A stretch of 64,000 nucleotides of DNA, from positions 806,001 through 870,000 of the forward strand of contig NZ_FPCJ01000001.1 in NCBI RefSeq assembly GCF_900116565.1. Reading direction: 5' to 3'. Position numbers and translations under genes: made by a program. Source of the stretch: Thermoflavifilum thermophilum. Lineage in GTDB: Bacteria > Bacteroidota > Bacteroidia > Chitinophagales > Chitinophagaceae. Each line of letters starts with the position of its first letter. Within the stretch, counting starts at the first letter, position 1. A model generated the notes under the pieces. It had not been told where the DNA came from and made no database searches. It saw only the letters and a list, made by a program, of their open reading frames with translations. Below, in pieces: positions 9,171 to 18,848 of this stretch.

Positions 9171-9204
9171 GACCCGTAATTATGAAATGCTGAAGCAAGC
9201 AAAA

Positions 9205-10497
<1,293 letters not shown>

Positions 10498-10519
10498 TCA
10501 AAATTTTGATTAATAAATA

Positions 10520-11431
10520 TCAAATCTGGGTAAGCTGGCGAAACACTTCTTCCAGCGATCGCATCTGGGTTTGCAAAGAAATGATATTCAGATTATTTTG
10601 CAAAGCATAGCGGAAAAGATTTTTTTTGAGTTCTTCGGCATCTGCTGCAATAAGCTGCCATTGGTGGGGGGTGTGGGCGCGGGCCTGCTGTATGCCCGGT
10701 ACATCCTGCCACCAGTCTTCGGCCAGCGTTTCGGCCCATTCCACCTCCAGCACCTGCTGGGCTATTGCCTGTTGCCTGAGCGCTTCAATGTCCCCGTCGG
10801 CCACGATTTTGCCACGATGGATGATGATAACCCGCTGGCACATAGCCTCTACCTCCTGCAGGATATGGGTTGACAAAATCACGGTTTTTTGCCGGCCCAA
10901 TTCGCGGATTAGCTGCCGGATATCTACAATCTGATTGGGGTCCAGACCTGAAGTGGGTTCATCCAGAATCAATACCTCAGGATCGTGCAGCAAGGCCTGC
11001 GCCAGACCTACCCGCTGCCGGTATCCTTTTGACAACATGCCGATTTTTTTATGGCTTTCTTTTCCCAGGCCCGTCAGGCCAATCACTTCTTCCACCCTTT
11101 GCCTACCTCGTTTACCCAGATGATGAATATCGGCCATCCACCGCAGGTATTCTCGTACGTAAAGATCCGGATAGAGCGGATTCTGCTCCGGCAGATATCC
11201 GGTGATACGTTTCACTGCCAAAGAATCGCGCACCACATCATGACCGCATACTTCAATCTTTCCGGAATCAGGCTTCAGATAGGCGGTAATCATGCGCATG
11301 GTAGTAGTCTTTCCCGCTCCGTTGGGACCCAGAAAGCCTACCACTTCGCCGGGATGAATGTCAAAACTGATATCATCCACAGCTGCCTGGGCTCCGTAGT
11401 ACCGACTTACATGGGTAAGCTTCACTGACAT
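10520..11431 (-). CDS. gldA: ABC transporter ATPase, GldA type
   Basis: A 303-residue ATPase subunit with Walker A GPNGAGKTTT near residue 35, signature LSKGYRQRVGLAQAL, Walker B VLILDEPTSGLDP and the His switch in ILSTHILQEVEAMC. The C-terminal part ends SLEEVFRQLTQ, as in GldA, the gliding-associated ATPase that pairs with permeases GldF and GldG in Flavobacterium. gldF and gldG are not next to it here, which is also usual in Flavobacterium. Other ABC-2 type ATPases look similar, so the symbol is given with caution. ATG 11431 is used; ATG 11437 is possible. Confidence 0.8.
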   Translation of the reverse strand: MSVKLTHVSRYYGAQAAVDDISFDIHPGEVVGFLGPNGAGKTTTMRMITAYLKPDSGKIEVCGHDVVRDSLAVKRITGYLPEQNPLYPDLYVREYLRWMADIHHLGKRGRQRVEEVIGLTGLGKESHKKIGMLSKGYRQRVGLAQALLHDPEVLILDEPTSGLDPNQIVDIRQLIRELGRQKTVILSTHILQEVEAMCQRVIIIHRGKIVADGDIEALRQQAIAQQVLEVEWAETLAEDWWQDVPGIQQARAHTPHQWQLIAADAEELKKNLFRYALQNNLNIISLQTQMRSLEEVFRQLTQI

Positions 11432-11557
11432 GGGCATATGGCTTGTAGAACGAAAATACGGGAGTTCAGGCGCCCGACGACTAATAACTTGTTAAAGATT
11501 TTTTACAGCTGCTCTGGATTTTTTACAAATGTAGGTGCCTCCCGTATTTTTACGTCT

Positions 11558-13285
11558 ATGCAACTATGTAAGCTGCCTGTTTTGATTTCCGGACTCATGG
11601 CGACTGCCATCCTGGCCTCGGCTCAGCCAGCCACAAAATCACCATCCTCGCATGCATTTGTCTCGCCTTTACACATTCCTCTCCTGCTGGCGGGTAATTA
11701 CGGGGAATTGCGCCCCGATCATTTTCACGCCGGACTGGATATCAAGACGCAAGGCCGCACCGGCCTTCCGGTATATGCGGCTGCCGATGGCTTCATCAGC
11801 CGGGTAGCCGTTTCCAACAGCGGATATGGTCATGTGATATACATCCAGCATCCCAATGGCTATACCACGGTCTATGGGCATCTGGAACGATTCATGCCCG
11901 AACTGGCTGCTTACGTGAAACAGCAGCAGTACCGGCAACAAAGCTGGGCTATTGATCTGCAGCTTAATCCTGACCAGTTTCCCGTACGCCAGGGGCAACT
12001 GATTGCCTGGAGCGGCAATACAGGTGCTGCCGTTGGACCGCATCTGCATTTTGAAATCCGCCATACCTCCACACAAACGCCGCTCAATACCCAATTATTT
12101 GGCCTGCCCATCGAGGATCATATTCCGCCAACCGTGTACCGGGTTGCCATTTATGACCGTGATCAGAGCATTTACCTGCAGCATCCACTTCAGCTGACCG
12201 TACATGCGGTGCAGGGGCGGTGGACGACCCAGCCTTCAGAAGTATGGGTCAAGGCCAGCCATATCGGCGTGGGTGTACAGGTGGTGGACCATCAAAACGG
12301 CACATCCAACACTTTCGGTATTTATGAGGCCAGGCTTTACGACAACGGCCAGCCAGTAGCATCTTTCCGGCTCGATAGCATTCCGTTTGACCTGACCCGG
12401 GATGTGAATGCACATATGGACTATCAAACCTGGCTGGAAGATGGCCGGGCTTATCAGCTGTTTTTCCCGTTGCCGGGCAACCGCCTGCCTGTTTACCAGC
12501 TTTATGCCCCTCAGGGCGCTGTTGATATCAGCGACGGGAAGCCTCATCATTTGACCATCGAAGTGATAGACGTTAGTGGAAACAGCCGGATCGTCCACCT
12601 GACCTTGAAACAAGCACCCGGAGCCGGTGTACATAACCGTTCGGCTGACAGCTGCTCTTCGGCCATGCAGCCCGGACAACTCAACATTGTAGATGAGCCC
12701 AATCTTTCTTTTGACCTGCCGTCCGACGCCTTATACGACGGCATTTGCTTCCGTTATACCATTGAGGCTACCCAAAGCCCACATTTGCTCGCCCCCATCT
12801 ATCATCTTTTCCCGGCTACCATCCCGCTGAAAACCCATTTCACCCTTTATCTCAAACCTCTGCCAGATATTCCTGAACCTTTGCGTAACAAATTGGTTAT
12901 TATTCGTACAGCACCCCGCCAGGAGGAGCTGAGTGTAGCACAATGGACATCTGGCGGGTGGCTGGCGGGTCGCTTCAGCGGATTTGGAAAATTTGAGGTA
13001 AAGGCTGATACCGTGGCGCCGTTGATTCAACCCATCACCCGGCTATATCCGGGCATCCGGCTTACAGATGCACGGGAAATTCGTTTTCGGGTAACCGACA
13101 ATCTGAGCGGAATAGCCAGCTACCGAGCAGAACTGGACGGAAAATGGCTGCTGATGGGACAATTTAAAAACACGATTTATTATACTTTTGATGAGCATTG
13201 TCCACCCGGCAAACATACGCTTATCCTTACGGTAAGTGATCGTGTGGGCAATACCCGCACCTATGAACTGCATTTTATTCGTTAA
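11558..13285 (+). CDS. Secreted M23 family metallopeptidase
   Basis: A 575-residue protein with a signal peptide ending near LASAQPA. The M23 (LytM-like) domain follows at once: zinc ligands in DHFHAGLD (His and Asp) and GPHLHFEIR (HxH), with a substrate region SGYGHVIYIQHPNGYTTVYG between. Such enzymes cut peptidoglycan cross-links in the periplasm, often in division or envelope remodelling. The remaining ~370 residues are beta-rich with no named domain recognised; the end resembles an Ig-like module (FRVTDNLSGIASYRAELDGK). ATG 11558 is chosen because it gives a signal peptide; the open frame begins at 11438. Confidence 0.85.
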   Translation: MQLCKLPVLISGLMATAILASAQPATKSPSSHAFVSPLHIPLLLAGNYGELRPDHFHAGLDIKTQGRTGLPVYAAADGFISRVAVSNSGYGHVIYIQHPNGYTTVYGHLERFMPELAAYVKQQQYRQQSWAIDLQLNPDQFPVRQGQLIAWSGNTGAAVGPHLHFEIRHTSTQTPLNTQLFGLPIEDHIPPTVYRVAIYDRDQSIYLQHPLQLTVHAVQGRWTTQPSEVWVKASHIGVGVQVVDHQNGTSNTFGIYEARLYDNGQPVASFRLDSIPFDLTRDVNAHMDYQTWLEDGRAYQLFFPLPGNRLPVYQLYAPQGAVDISDGKPHHLTIEVIDVSGNSRIVHLTLKQAPGAGVHNRSADSCSSAMQPGQLNIVDEPNLSFDLPSDALYDGICFRYTIEATQSPHLLAPIYHLFPATIPLKTHFTLYLKPLPDIPEPLRNKLVIIRTAPRQEELSVAQWTSGGWLAGRFSGFGKFEVKADTVAPLIQPITRLYPGIRLTDAREIRFRVTDNLSGIASYRAELDGKWLLMGQFKNTIYYTFDEHCPPGKHTLILTVSDRVGNTRTYELHFIR

Positions 13286-13302
13286 CCTTAAAATTTCATA
13301 CC

Positions 13303-13770
13303 ATGGCTGCTTTGCAGGAAGGCGATAAAGCGCCGGATTTTACCGGAATTGATCAACACGGCCGCACCGTGAAATTGTCTGATTACAGGGGCAAAAAGGT
13401 GGTGTTGTATTTTTATCCGAAAGATAATACACCCGGTTGTACCGCACAGGCCTGCAGTCTGCGTGATCATTATGACCAGCTTCGGCAACTGGGACTGGAA
13501 GTAATCGGGGTAAGCACCGATTCGGTGAAAAGCCATCAGAAGTTTGAAGAAAAATACCGGCTGCCCTTTACCCTGATTGCCGATACCGACAAACAAATTG
13601 TGCAGGCCTACGGTGTCTATGGGCAGAAAAAATTCATGGGAAAATCGTTTTTAGGTACCACCCGCACCACTTTCATCATCAACGAAGATGGCATTATTGA
13701 AAAAATCATCCGAAAGCCTAATACAGCTCGTCATGCACAGGAAGTAATGGCAGCCGTTGGCCATTCCTGA
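13303..13770 (+). CDS. bcp: Thioredoxin-dependent peroxiredoxin, BCP/PrxQ type
   Basis: A 155-residue cytoplasmic peroxiredoxin that reduces hydrogen peroxide and organic hydroperoxides. The active site DNTPGCTAQACSLRD has the peroxidatic Cys46 and resolving Cys51 five residues apart, the mark of the BCP/PrxQ subfamily. Length is normal. It begins 17 bases after the M23 gene and is followed by a terminator-like hairpin. Confidence 0.95.
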   Translation: MAALQEGDKAPDFTGIDQHGRTVKLSDYRGKKVVLYFYPKDNTPGCTAQACSLRDHYDQLRQLGLEVIGVSTDSVKSHQKFEEKYRLPFTLIADTDKQIVQAYGVYGQKKFMGKSFLGTTRTTFIINEDGIIEKIIRKPNTARHAQEVMAAVGHS

Positions 13771-13809
13771 AAGGCAGGATTATGCCCGGTAATCATGCTT
13801 CTGCCTTTT
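13770..13809 (+). terminator. Likely terminator after bcp
   Basis: AAAGGCAG (13770-13777) pairs with CTGCCTTT (13801-13808), with a 23-base loop and a short T-run. The large loop makes it weaker than the gldJ terminator. It contains the ATG at 13795, the most upstream candidate start of the sigma-factor gene, and so favours a later start for that gene. Confidence 0.5.
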
Positions 13810-13857
13810 TGTAATTTTAAAAGGCAAACGCAACCTTTCAGGCATTTCTTTCGACTT

Positions 13858-14472
13858 GTGGAAGAGCAAAGCAACAACCTGGTGCCGCTTACGGATGAAC
13901 AACTTGCTTCCCTGCTGGAAGGATGCAGGAAGGGCATATCTGCCAGTCAGCAGCAACTGTATGAACATTTTTGCAGATATGCAATGGCTATTTGTTTGCG
14001 GTACGCCCATCAGGAAGATGAAGCCCGGCAGGTGATGAACGATGGCTTTGTAAAGGTTTTTACGCATTTGCATCAGTTTCGGCCTGAGAAACAGCATCAG
14101 CACCTAGTGGTAAGTTTCAAAAGCTGGATTAAAAAAATCATGATTTATACGGCCATCGATTATTTCCGGGCCAACCGAAAACACCAGCATGAAGAGGTAG
14201 ATCATGCAGTGCTGTATAAGGCCGATCCCCAAGCCACCCCGCTGGATAAGCTTAGCCACGAAGAACTGATGAAAATGGTGCAGATGCTTTCACCTGCTTA
14301 CAGGATGGTGTTTAACCTGTTTGTGATTGATGGCTATTCGCATGAAGAAATTGCGCGCCAGCTGGGGATTTCGGTTGGGACATCCAAATCCAATCTTGCC
14401 AAAGCCCGTGAAAAATTACGAAAAATGTTGCTCTCAAGATATGCAGAACTTTACTCCAGATATGAACGATGA
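13858..14472 (+). CDS. ECF-type RNA polymerase sigma factor
   Basis: Region 2 is seen around QQLYEHFCRYAMAICLRYAH and FKSWIKKIMIYTAIDYFRAN; region 4 around VFNLFVIDGYSHEEIARQLG followed by SVGTSKSNLAKAREKLRKML. This is a group IV sigma factor of about 204 residues from GTG 13858; ATG 13795 would give 225 residues but lies in the bcp terminator loop. Neither start is proven. The next gene starts inside its last codons, an overlap that suggests coupled translation and a regulatory link. Its regulon is unknown. Confidence 0.85.
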   Translation: MEEQSNNLVPLTDEQLASLLEGCRKGISASQQQLYEHFCRYAMAICLRYAHQEDEARQVMNDGFVKVFTHLHQFRPEKQHQHLVVSFKSWIKKIMIYTAIDYFRANRKHQHEEVDHAVLYKADPQATPLDKLSHEELMKMVQMLSPAYRMVFNLFVIDGYSHEEIARQLGISVGTSKSNLAKAREKLRKMLLSRYAELYSRYER

Positions 14473-15718
14473 TGAGCTGGACAGGCTATTCCGGGAAGCA
14501 GCTGCTGCTTTCCAGCCAAAGGTCCCTCCGGATAACTGGCAGGAGATTGCGCGCCGGCTCGATCCAGCCTTATGGGCTGGCAAGTCTGTAAATCGGAAGC
14601 GTTCCTGGCCTGGCCGGAGGCGCTTGTTTTGGATAGGCATAACTGCAGCCGCAGCTGCCGGCTGGCTTTCCTGGAAGCTCTGGCTTCAGCCTCAGGTAGG
14701 GTCGCCTGCCAATCCTTCTGTCAGCCAATCCATCGACACCGCGATGGGCTTACCAGCCCCTGCTCCATCTGCCGTTGTTTCCCGGCCCAATATTCCTTCG
14801 TCTTCGCCAGCTTCCCAGCAACCTGTAAGCAATGCCAGGAAAACTGCTTCTTTGCCCGTATTCCAAACCACCGGCGCACCTGGCGCCCCGGGCCACACAC
14901 GTGTGTCTTCTCAAACCCAATTTTCTGACAGCCGGCGTAATGAGCTTCAAAGCATGGCTACAAAAACCGAACAAATCCCACCATCTCTCCCTCAACCTGA
15001 AACGGACTCTGCACAGGCTGCCCCTTCATTTGCTCTGGATCTACCCTTATTGCCGACTTCAGCTCCCCCGCAAATCCATACGCCCGTGCAACAAACCATC
15101 CACCTGCAGCCTGCCGACTTCAGACGACTACCCCCCTACCGATGGACATTCGGAATCTTGACCGGCCCCTCCTGGGCAAAACTGCCCGAGGCATCGGCCA
15201 GATATTCTTCGTTTGCTGCCGGATGGATGCTTGGCCTGCAACTTATACCCCGCCTGCATCTGGAAACGGGAATGATCTTGAGCCAGGCTGACTACAATGG
15301 CACGATAGAAAACTATCACATGCCGCTCACGCCCAATGAAAGAGAAAATATCAAAGCTATCCAGGCAGCCTGCAAAATCACCGACGTACCACTCAACCTA
15401 CAATGGGACATATTTTCAACGCCGCGGCAACGGATATTTCTGGGTGCAGGCGTATCCTCCTATTTCATGCGAAAAGAAGACTACCGCTATACCTACAAAC
15501 GCTATGTGCCCGGTTATCCCTGGCATGTTACCCTTGAGAACGTCAATACTCATTATTTTGCTGTTGGCAATCTTTCCGCCGGATTTGAACAATCCATCGA
15601 CTCCCGATTTTCTCTGCAGGCTGAGCCTTATCTCAAACTACCCCTCTCGGGTATAGGCTATGGCCAGGTAAAACTGCAAAGCTTTGGTATCTGGCTTTCC
15701 GTCCATTACCATTTTTAA
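14462..15718 (+). CDS. Membrane-anchored protein with Pro/Ser-rich linker and C-terminal beta-barrel-like domain
   Basis: From ATG 14462 (11-base overlap with the sigma gene) the 418-residue product has a short acidic cytoplasmic region (MNDDELDRLFREAAAAFQPK), a basic stretch, one membrane helix (RLFWIGITAAAAAGWLSWKL, about residues 57-76), a long Pro/Ser/Gln-rich linker to about 215, then a domain with alternating hydrophobic strands (YRWTFGILTGPSWAKL ... YGQVKLQSFGIWLSVHYHF) like outer-membrane beta-barrel domains of Bacteroidota. Position and topology suggest an anti-sigma-like partner of the sigma factor, but no zinc-finger anti-sigma domain is visible. How a barrel-like end and an inner-membrane anchor fit in one protein is unclear. 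Confidence 0.65.
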   Translation: MNDDELDRLFREAAAAFQPKVPPDNWQEIARRLDPALWAGKSVNRKRSWPGRRRLFWIGITAAAAAGWLSWKLWLQPQVGSPANPSVSQSIDTAMGLPAPAPSAVVSRPNIPSSSPASQQPVSNARKTASLPVFQTTGAPGAPGHTRVSSQTQFSDSRRNELQSMATKTEQIPPSLPQPETDSAQAAPSFALDLPLLPTSAPPQIHTPVQQTIHLQPADFRRLPPYRWTFGILTGPSWAKLPEASARYSSFAAGWMLGLQLIPRLHLETGMILSQADYNGTIENYHMPLTPNERENIKAIQAACKITDVPLNLQWDIFSTPRQRIFLGAGVSSYFMRKEDYRYTYKRYVPGYPWHVTLENVNTHYFAVGNLSAGFEQSIDSRFSLQAEPYLKLPLSGIGYGQVKLQSFGIWLSVHYHF

Positions 15719-15792
15719 CCTTAACAAAAAATTAGGCGCACATGCCAACCTGATTGGGTGTCAATACCGTTTAATTTGCAAAACCGTTTCAC

Positions 15793-16404
15793 ATGATGTC
15801 TCTGTTTCACAATGTCTTTTGTCTGGGTTGGGGATTGCTGCTGGGTTTCTCTCCCCTGTATCCCCATGAATTTGCAGCCACCAAACCCACCTCTGATATT
15901 CTAATCTGCCGCAATGCCCATATTTCCTTTTATTCGCCTGCGCCCATCGAAGATATCCGGGCCGAAACCGATCAGGCTGTTTCTGCGTTCAACAGTGCAA
16001 CCGGCAGTTTGTACTTCAAAGTCATGATTCGCAGTTTTACTTTCCGGAGAAGTTTGATGCAGGAACATTTCAATGAAGATTTCATGGAAAGCGACCGGTA
16101 TCCTTATGCCGAATTCAAGGGCAATGTGGTGCAAATGCCCGATCTTAGTAAAGATGGCAATTACCCCGTGCAGGTGCAGGGCATATTGACCATTCATGGT
16201 GTAAGCAAAAACTATACGGTACCGGCTACGCTCAGTGTAAAAAACAAACAGGTGAGCGGACATGCTGTATTCAATGTGAAACTGGCCGATCATCATATTC
16301 AGATTCCCCGGTTGTTGATGAAAGATATTGCCGAACAGGTACAGGTAACCGTAGATGCCGTGTATCAGGTTGATAACTCCTCATCAGCAAATCCTGGCGC
16401 ATAA
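15793..16404 (+). CDS. Secreted YceI family protein
   Basis: A 203-residue protein with a hydrophobic N-terminus (FCLGWGLLLGFSPLYPHEF) and the YceI lipocalin-like fold: ISFYSPAPIEDIRAET, the FMESDRYPYAEFKG block, and VQVQGILTIHGVSKNYTVP. YceI proteins bind isoprenoid-type lipids in the periplasm; exact role varies. The next gene encodes a DUF5777 barrel; the two families often occur together in Bacteroidota. A second, unsecreted YceI gene lies at 45501-46043. Confidence 0.85.
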   Translation: MMSLFHNVFCLGWGLLLGFSPLYPHEFAATKPTSDILICRNAHISFYSPAPIEDIRAETDQAVSAFNSATGSLYFKVMIRSFTFRRSLMQEHFNEDFMESDRYPYAEFKGNVVQMPDLSKDGNYPVQVQGILTIHGVSKNYTVPATLSVKNKQVSGHAVFNVKLADHHIQIPRLLMKDIAEQVQVTVDAVYQVDNSSSANPGA

Positions 16405-16595
16405 AGGGGGCCTCAAAAAGCAGGTTTGCTTGGGAATAAACTTATTCGTCTTCACAATTCTGTTTGAAAACAGGCTTCTGTAGCTTGTCTGCCGTTTGCA
16501 TAAAAAACTAAAAGAAGACAACAATTTTTGCTTTTTGTCTTGCCTGCTGGCAACTTCAATTGCAGACGATCCGATACTTATCTACAAACGGACAC

Positions 16596-17570
16596 ATGAA
16601 AAGACTCTATGTGACAATGATGGCGGGTTTGTTGCTTTTCCCGCATGCTGGCCGGGCACAGCAGGATTTGAGCCAGCTTTTTGCCGATAGCACAGCTTCT
16701 CATCTGCCGGTAATGGCCACATTCAAAGGCACTACGCTGGTAAATCTGCAAACCACCAAAACCCTGCATGCCCATGATTTGCTGTTCATCGTAAGTCATC
16801 GTTTTGGTGATTTTGCAGGAAGCAACGGTGGGGGTAAAACTTTTTTTGGCATGGATGCCATCAGCGATGTGTTAATTGGATTTGAGTATGGTTTCAATGA
16901 TCGGTTTACTGCCGGCATAGGGCGTGACAAAGGAGCCCCGAACGGTGTTTCTGAATTTCAGACTCAATTGTTTTATCTCACCGGAAAATACCGGTTGCTC
17001 GATCAAACCGGCGACGGGCATATACCGGTTTCCCTGGATTTGTTTGCCAGAGGGATTTTCAGCGCCGCCCAGCGCCTGCCCATTCCTCAGTCCAATATTG
17101 ATTTTCAGCATTTCGGAGACCGGTGGAGTGGAAGCCTGCAACTGCTGCTCGCCCGCAAATTTTCCGAAAGCTTCTCTGCAGAATTGATTCCTACCTATCT
17201 GTACCGGGCCCTCACCGCACCGCAGGACCCACATCAGATGTTTGCCCTGGGTGCTGGATTTCGGTTAAAAATCAACAAGCGCATGGCCATCATAGCCGAT
17301 TATGTGCAGCCCTTCCGGAGCACAGCTTCCCGGAACTACTACAAACAACAATTCAACCAGCATTTTTATCCTCCAATTGGTATCGGCTGGGAAGTGGAAA
17401 CCGGTGGGCACGTGTTTCATATTGAATTCACCAACGCGACTTCCATCCTGGAAAATCAATTTATTCCAAATACCACCACGTCTTGGACGAAAGGGCAATT
17501 CCGATGGGGCTTTAATGTTACGCGAACCTTTACGCTTGCCAAAGGAGCTGCAAAGGAATGGAAGCAGTAG
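16596..17570 (+). CDS. DUF5777 family outer-membrane beta-barrel protein
   Basis: A 324-residue protein with a signal peptide ending near AGRAQQDLSQLF. The mature part has the family's features: MATFKGTTLVNLQTTKTL, FIVSHRFGDFAGSNGGGKTF, GFEYGFNDRFTAGIGR, then regular amphipathic strands ending in RWGFNVTRTFTL. The function of DUF5777 proteins is not known; they are often found with YceI and cytochrome genes. ATG 16596 gives a proper signal peptide; the open frame begins at 16560. A terminator follows at 17588. Confidence 0.82.
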   Translation: MKRLYVTMMAGLLLFPHAGRAQQDLSQLFADSTASHLPVMATFKGTTLVNLQTTKTLHAHDLLFIVSHRFGDFAGSNGGGKTFFGMDAISDVLIGFEYGFNDRFTAGIGRDKGAPNGVSEFQTQLFYLTGKYRLLDQTGDGHIPVSLDLFARGIFSAAQRLPIPQSNIDFQHFGDRWSGSLQLLLARKFSESFSAELIPTYLYRALTAPQDPHQMFALGAGFRLKINKRMAIIADYVQPFRSTASRNYYKQQFNQHFYPPIGIGWEVETGGHVFHIEFTNATSILENQFIPNTTTSWTKGQFRWGFNVTRTFTLAKGAAKEWKQ

Positions 17571-17587
17571 GGTTGTTGCATCAGGTA

Positions 17588-17633
17588 GGGTTGATCGCCG
17601 GATATAGAACTGTCCGGAGGGGTCAACCCTTTT
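17588..17633 (+). terminator. Two-part stem terminator after the DUF5777 gene
   Basis: GGGTTGA (17588-17594) pairs with TCAACCC (17623-17629), and CCGGA (17598-17602) with TCCGG (17613-17617), giving an interrupted stem; TTTT follows. It begins 18 bases after the stop codon. Confidence 0.65.
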
Positions 17634-17705
17634 GCATGACAGAGTTCTTGTAAATTTTACAGGATAGTATCATAAAATATTTATCTTTACACAAATCAAC
17701 CTACA

Positions 17706-18089
17706 ATGAAAAAGGTCACGGAAGGCATTACCATCAGCGTAGAAACTTTTTTCCAACCTGATTATTCCAATCCTTTGGGTCATGAATTTATGTTTGCCTA
17801 CCGTATTACCATTGAAAACGAAAATGTATTTCCCATAAAACTGTTGCGCCGGCATTGGTATGTGGTAGATGCCAATGGCTTGAAACGTGAGATTGAAGGT
17901 GAAGGTGTGGTGGGCATGCAGCCGATTATTGCTGCGGGTGAGCGTTACCAATATGTGTCTGGTTGCAACCTGCGTACGGAAATGGGTAAAATGTATGGCA
18001 CCTACCTCATGGAAAACCTGATGACCAAGCGGGTTTTTGAAGTAAAGATTCCCGAATTCCAGATGATTGCCCCCCTTAAGCTGAACTGA
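17706..18089 (+). CDS. apaG: ApaG domain protein
   Basis: A 127-residue protein of a single fibronectin-III-like ApaG domain: GITISVETFFQPDYSNP, FAYRITIENE, LLRRHWYVVDANG and the GEGVVGMQP block. In enterobacteria apaG is linked to divalent-cation resistance and lies in the apaH operon; here it stands alone, so the role is unproven. Length matches the family. Its last 14 bases overlap the end of the convergent rsmE gene. Confidence 0.92.
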   Translation: MKKVTEGITISVETFFQPDYSNPLGHEFMFAYRITIENENVFPIKLLRRHWYVVDANGLKREIEGEGVVGMQPIIAAGERYQYVSGCNLRTEMGKMYGTYLMENLMTKRVFEVKIPEFQMIAPLKLN

Positions 18090-18846
18090 AGGCCGAAGCC
18101 TGCATCCACACACAAGCCACGATAGCTGCTGTTTCTGTGCGAAGCCGGGTATAACCCTGTGAAACCTCTTGCCAGCCTGCCTGCCGCGCTATTTCAATTT
18201 CTTCGGGTGTAAAATCGCCTTCCGGGCCTATGAGCACACATTTGCTGCCCGGCTGGCAAGAAAGCTGCCATATCGGAATCCGGGCTGTGGGCTCGCAATG
18301 GGCAATGGCCCGGCATGTGGCATGGCAGGTATGCACCCATTCGCTAAATGCTGTCGGCGCATGGAGTTCCGGTAAATAATACTGCGATGACTGAAGCATA
18401 GCCGCTATCATCAGCTGGCGGTAACGTTCAGGCTTCCATCTTCCATGAGGCGAGCGAGCCGTGAGCAGAGGGACAATATGCCGGATACCTAATTCAGTGG
18501 CTTTTTCGATAAGCCATTCTGCTCGCCCAGCATGGTGCGGCAGGGCTATGGCCAGGATGTGATCGGGCGGGTAAGGTTGTTGGGTGATGGTTGATATACG
18601 TACAATGGCTACTGGCGCGGATGCCTTTCGGCCACCTGCATGCACCGCTGTAAGTTCAGCCCTGGCTTTCAGCCCTCTCCCATCGGTGAGCTGCACTGCA
18701 TCTCCCGGCTGCATGCGCAAAACCTGAATGCAGTGCCGGGAACTGAGGGCATCAAGCCTGATTTCCCCACCCCCATCAGGCAGGGATTCCGCATAAAATA
18801 AAGGCAGCCCATCTGTACGCTGGTAAACGGGATAGGGATGATCCAT
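18076..18846 (-). CDS. rsmE: 16S rRNA (uracil-1498-N3)-methyltransferase
   Basis: RsmE methylates U1498 of 16S rRNA in the assembled 30S subunit. The 256-residue protein has an N-terminal PUA-like domain (SRHCIQVLRMQPGDAVQLTD) and the SPOUT trefoil-knot domain with AEWLIEKATELGIRHIVPL, LIGPEGDFTPEEIEIA and the C-terminal LRTETAAIVACVWM. It starts two bases after the dnaB stop and is surely in the same transcript. Confidence 0.93.
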   Translation of the reverse strand: MDHPYPVYQRTDGLPLFYAESLPDGGGEIRLDALSSRHCIQVLRMQPGDAVQLTDGRGLKARAELTAVHAGGRKASAPVAIVRISTITQQPYPPDHILAIALPHHAGRAEWLIEKATELGIRHIVPLLTARSPHGRWKPERYRQLMIAAMLQSSQYYLPELHAPTAFSEWVHTCHATCRAIAHCEPTARIPIWQLSCQPGSKCVLIGPEGDFTPEEIEIARQAGWQEVSQGYTRLRTETAAIVACVWMQASAFSSA

Positions 18847-18848
18847 GG

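Noticed and set aside
13795-13857. ATG 13795 as start of the sigma factor
   Set aside because: It falls inside the loop of the bcp terminator-like hairpin; GTG 13858 is preferred, though not proven.
18169-18190. CTGCCTGCCG in rsmE as another copy of the palindromic repeat
   Set aside because: It codes for EIARQAGWQE at a position where the RsmE family normally has such residues, so it is likely coincidental.
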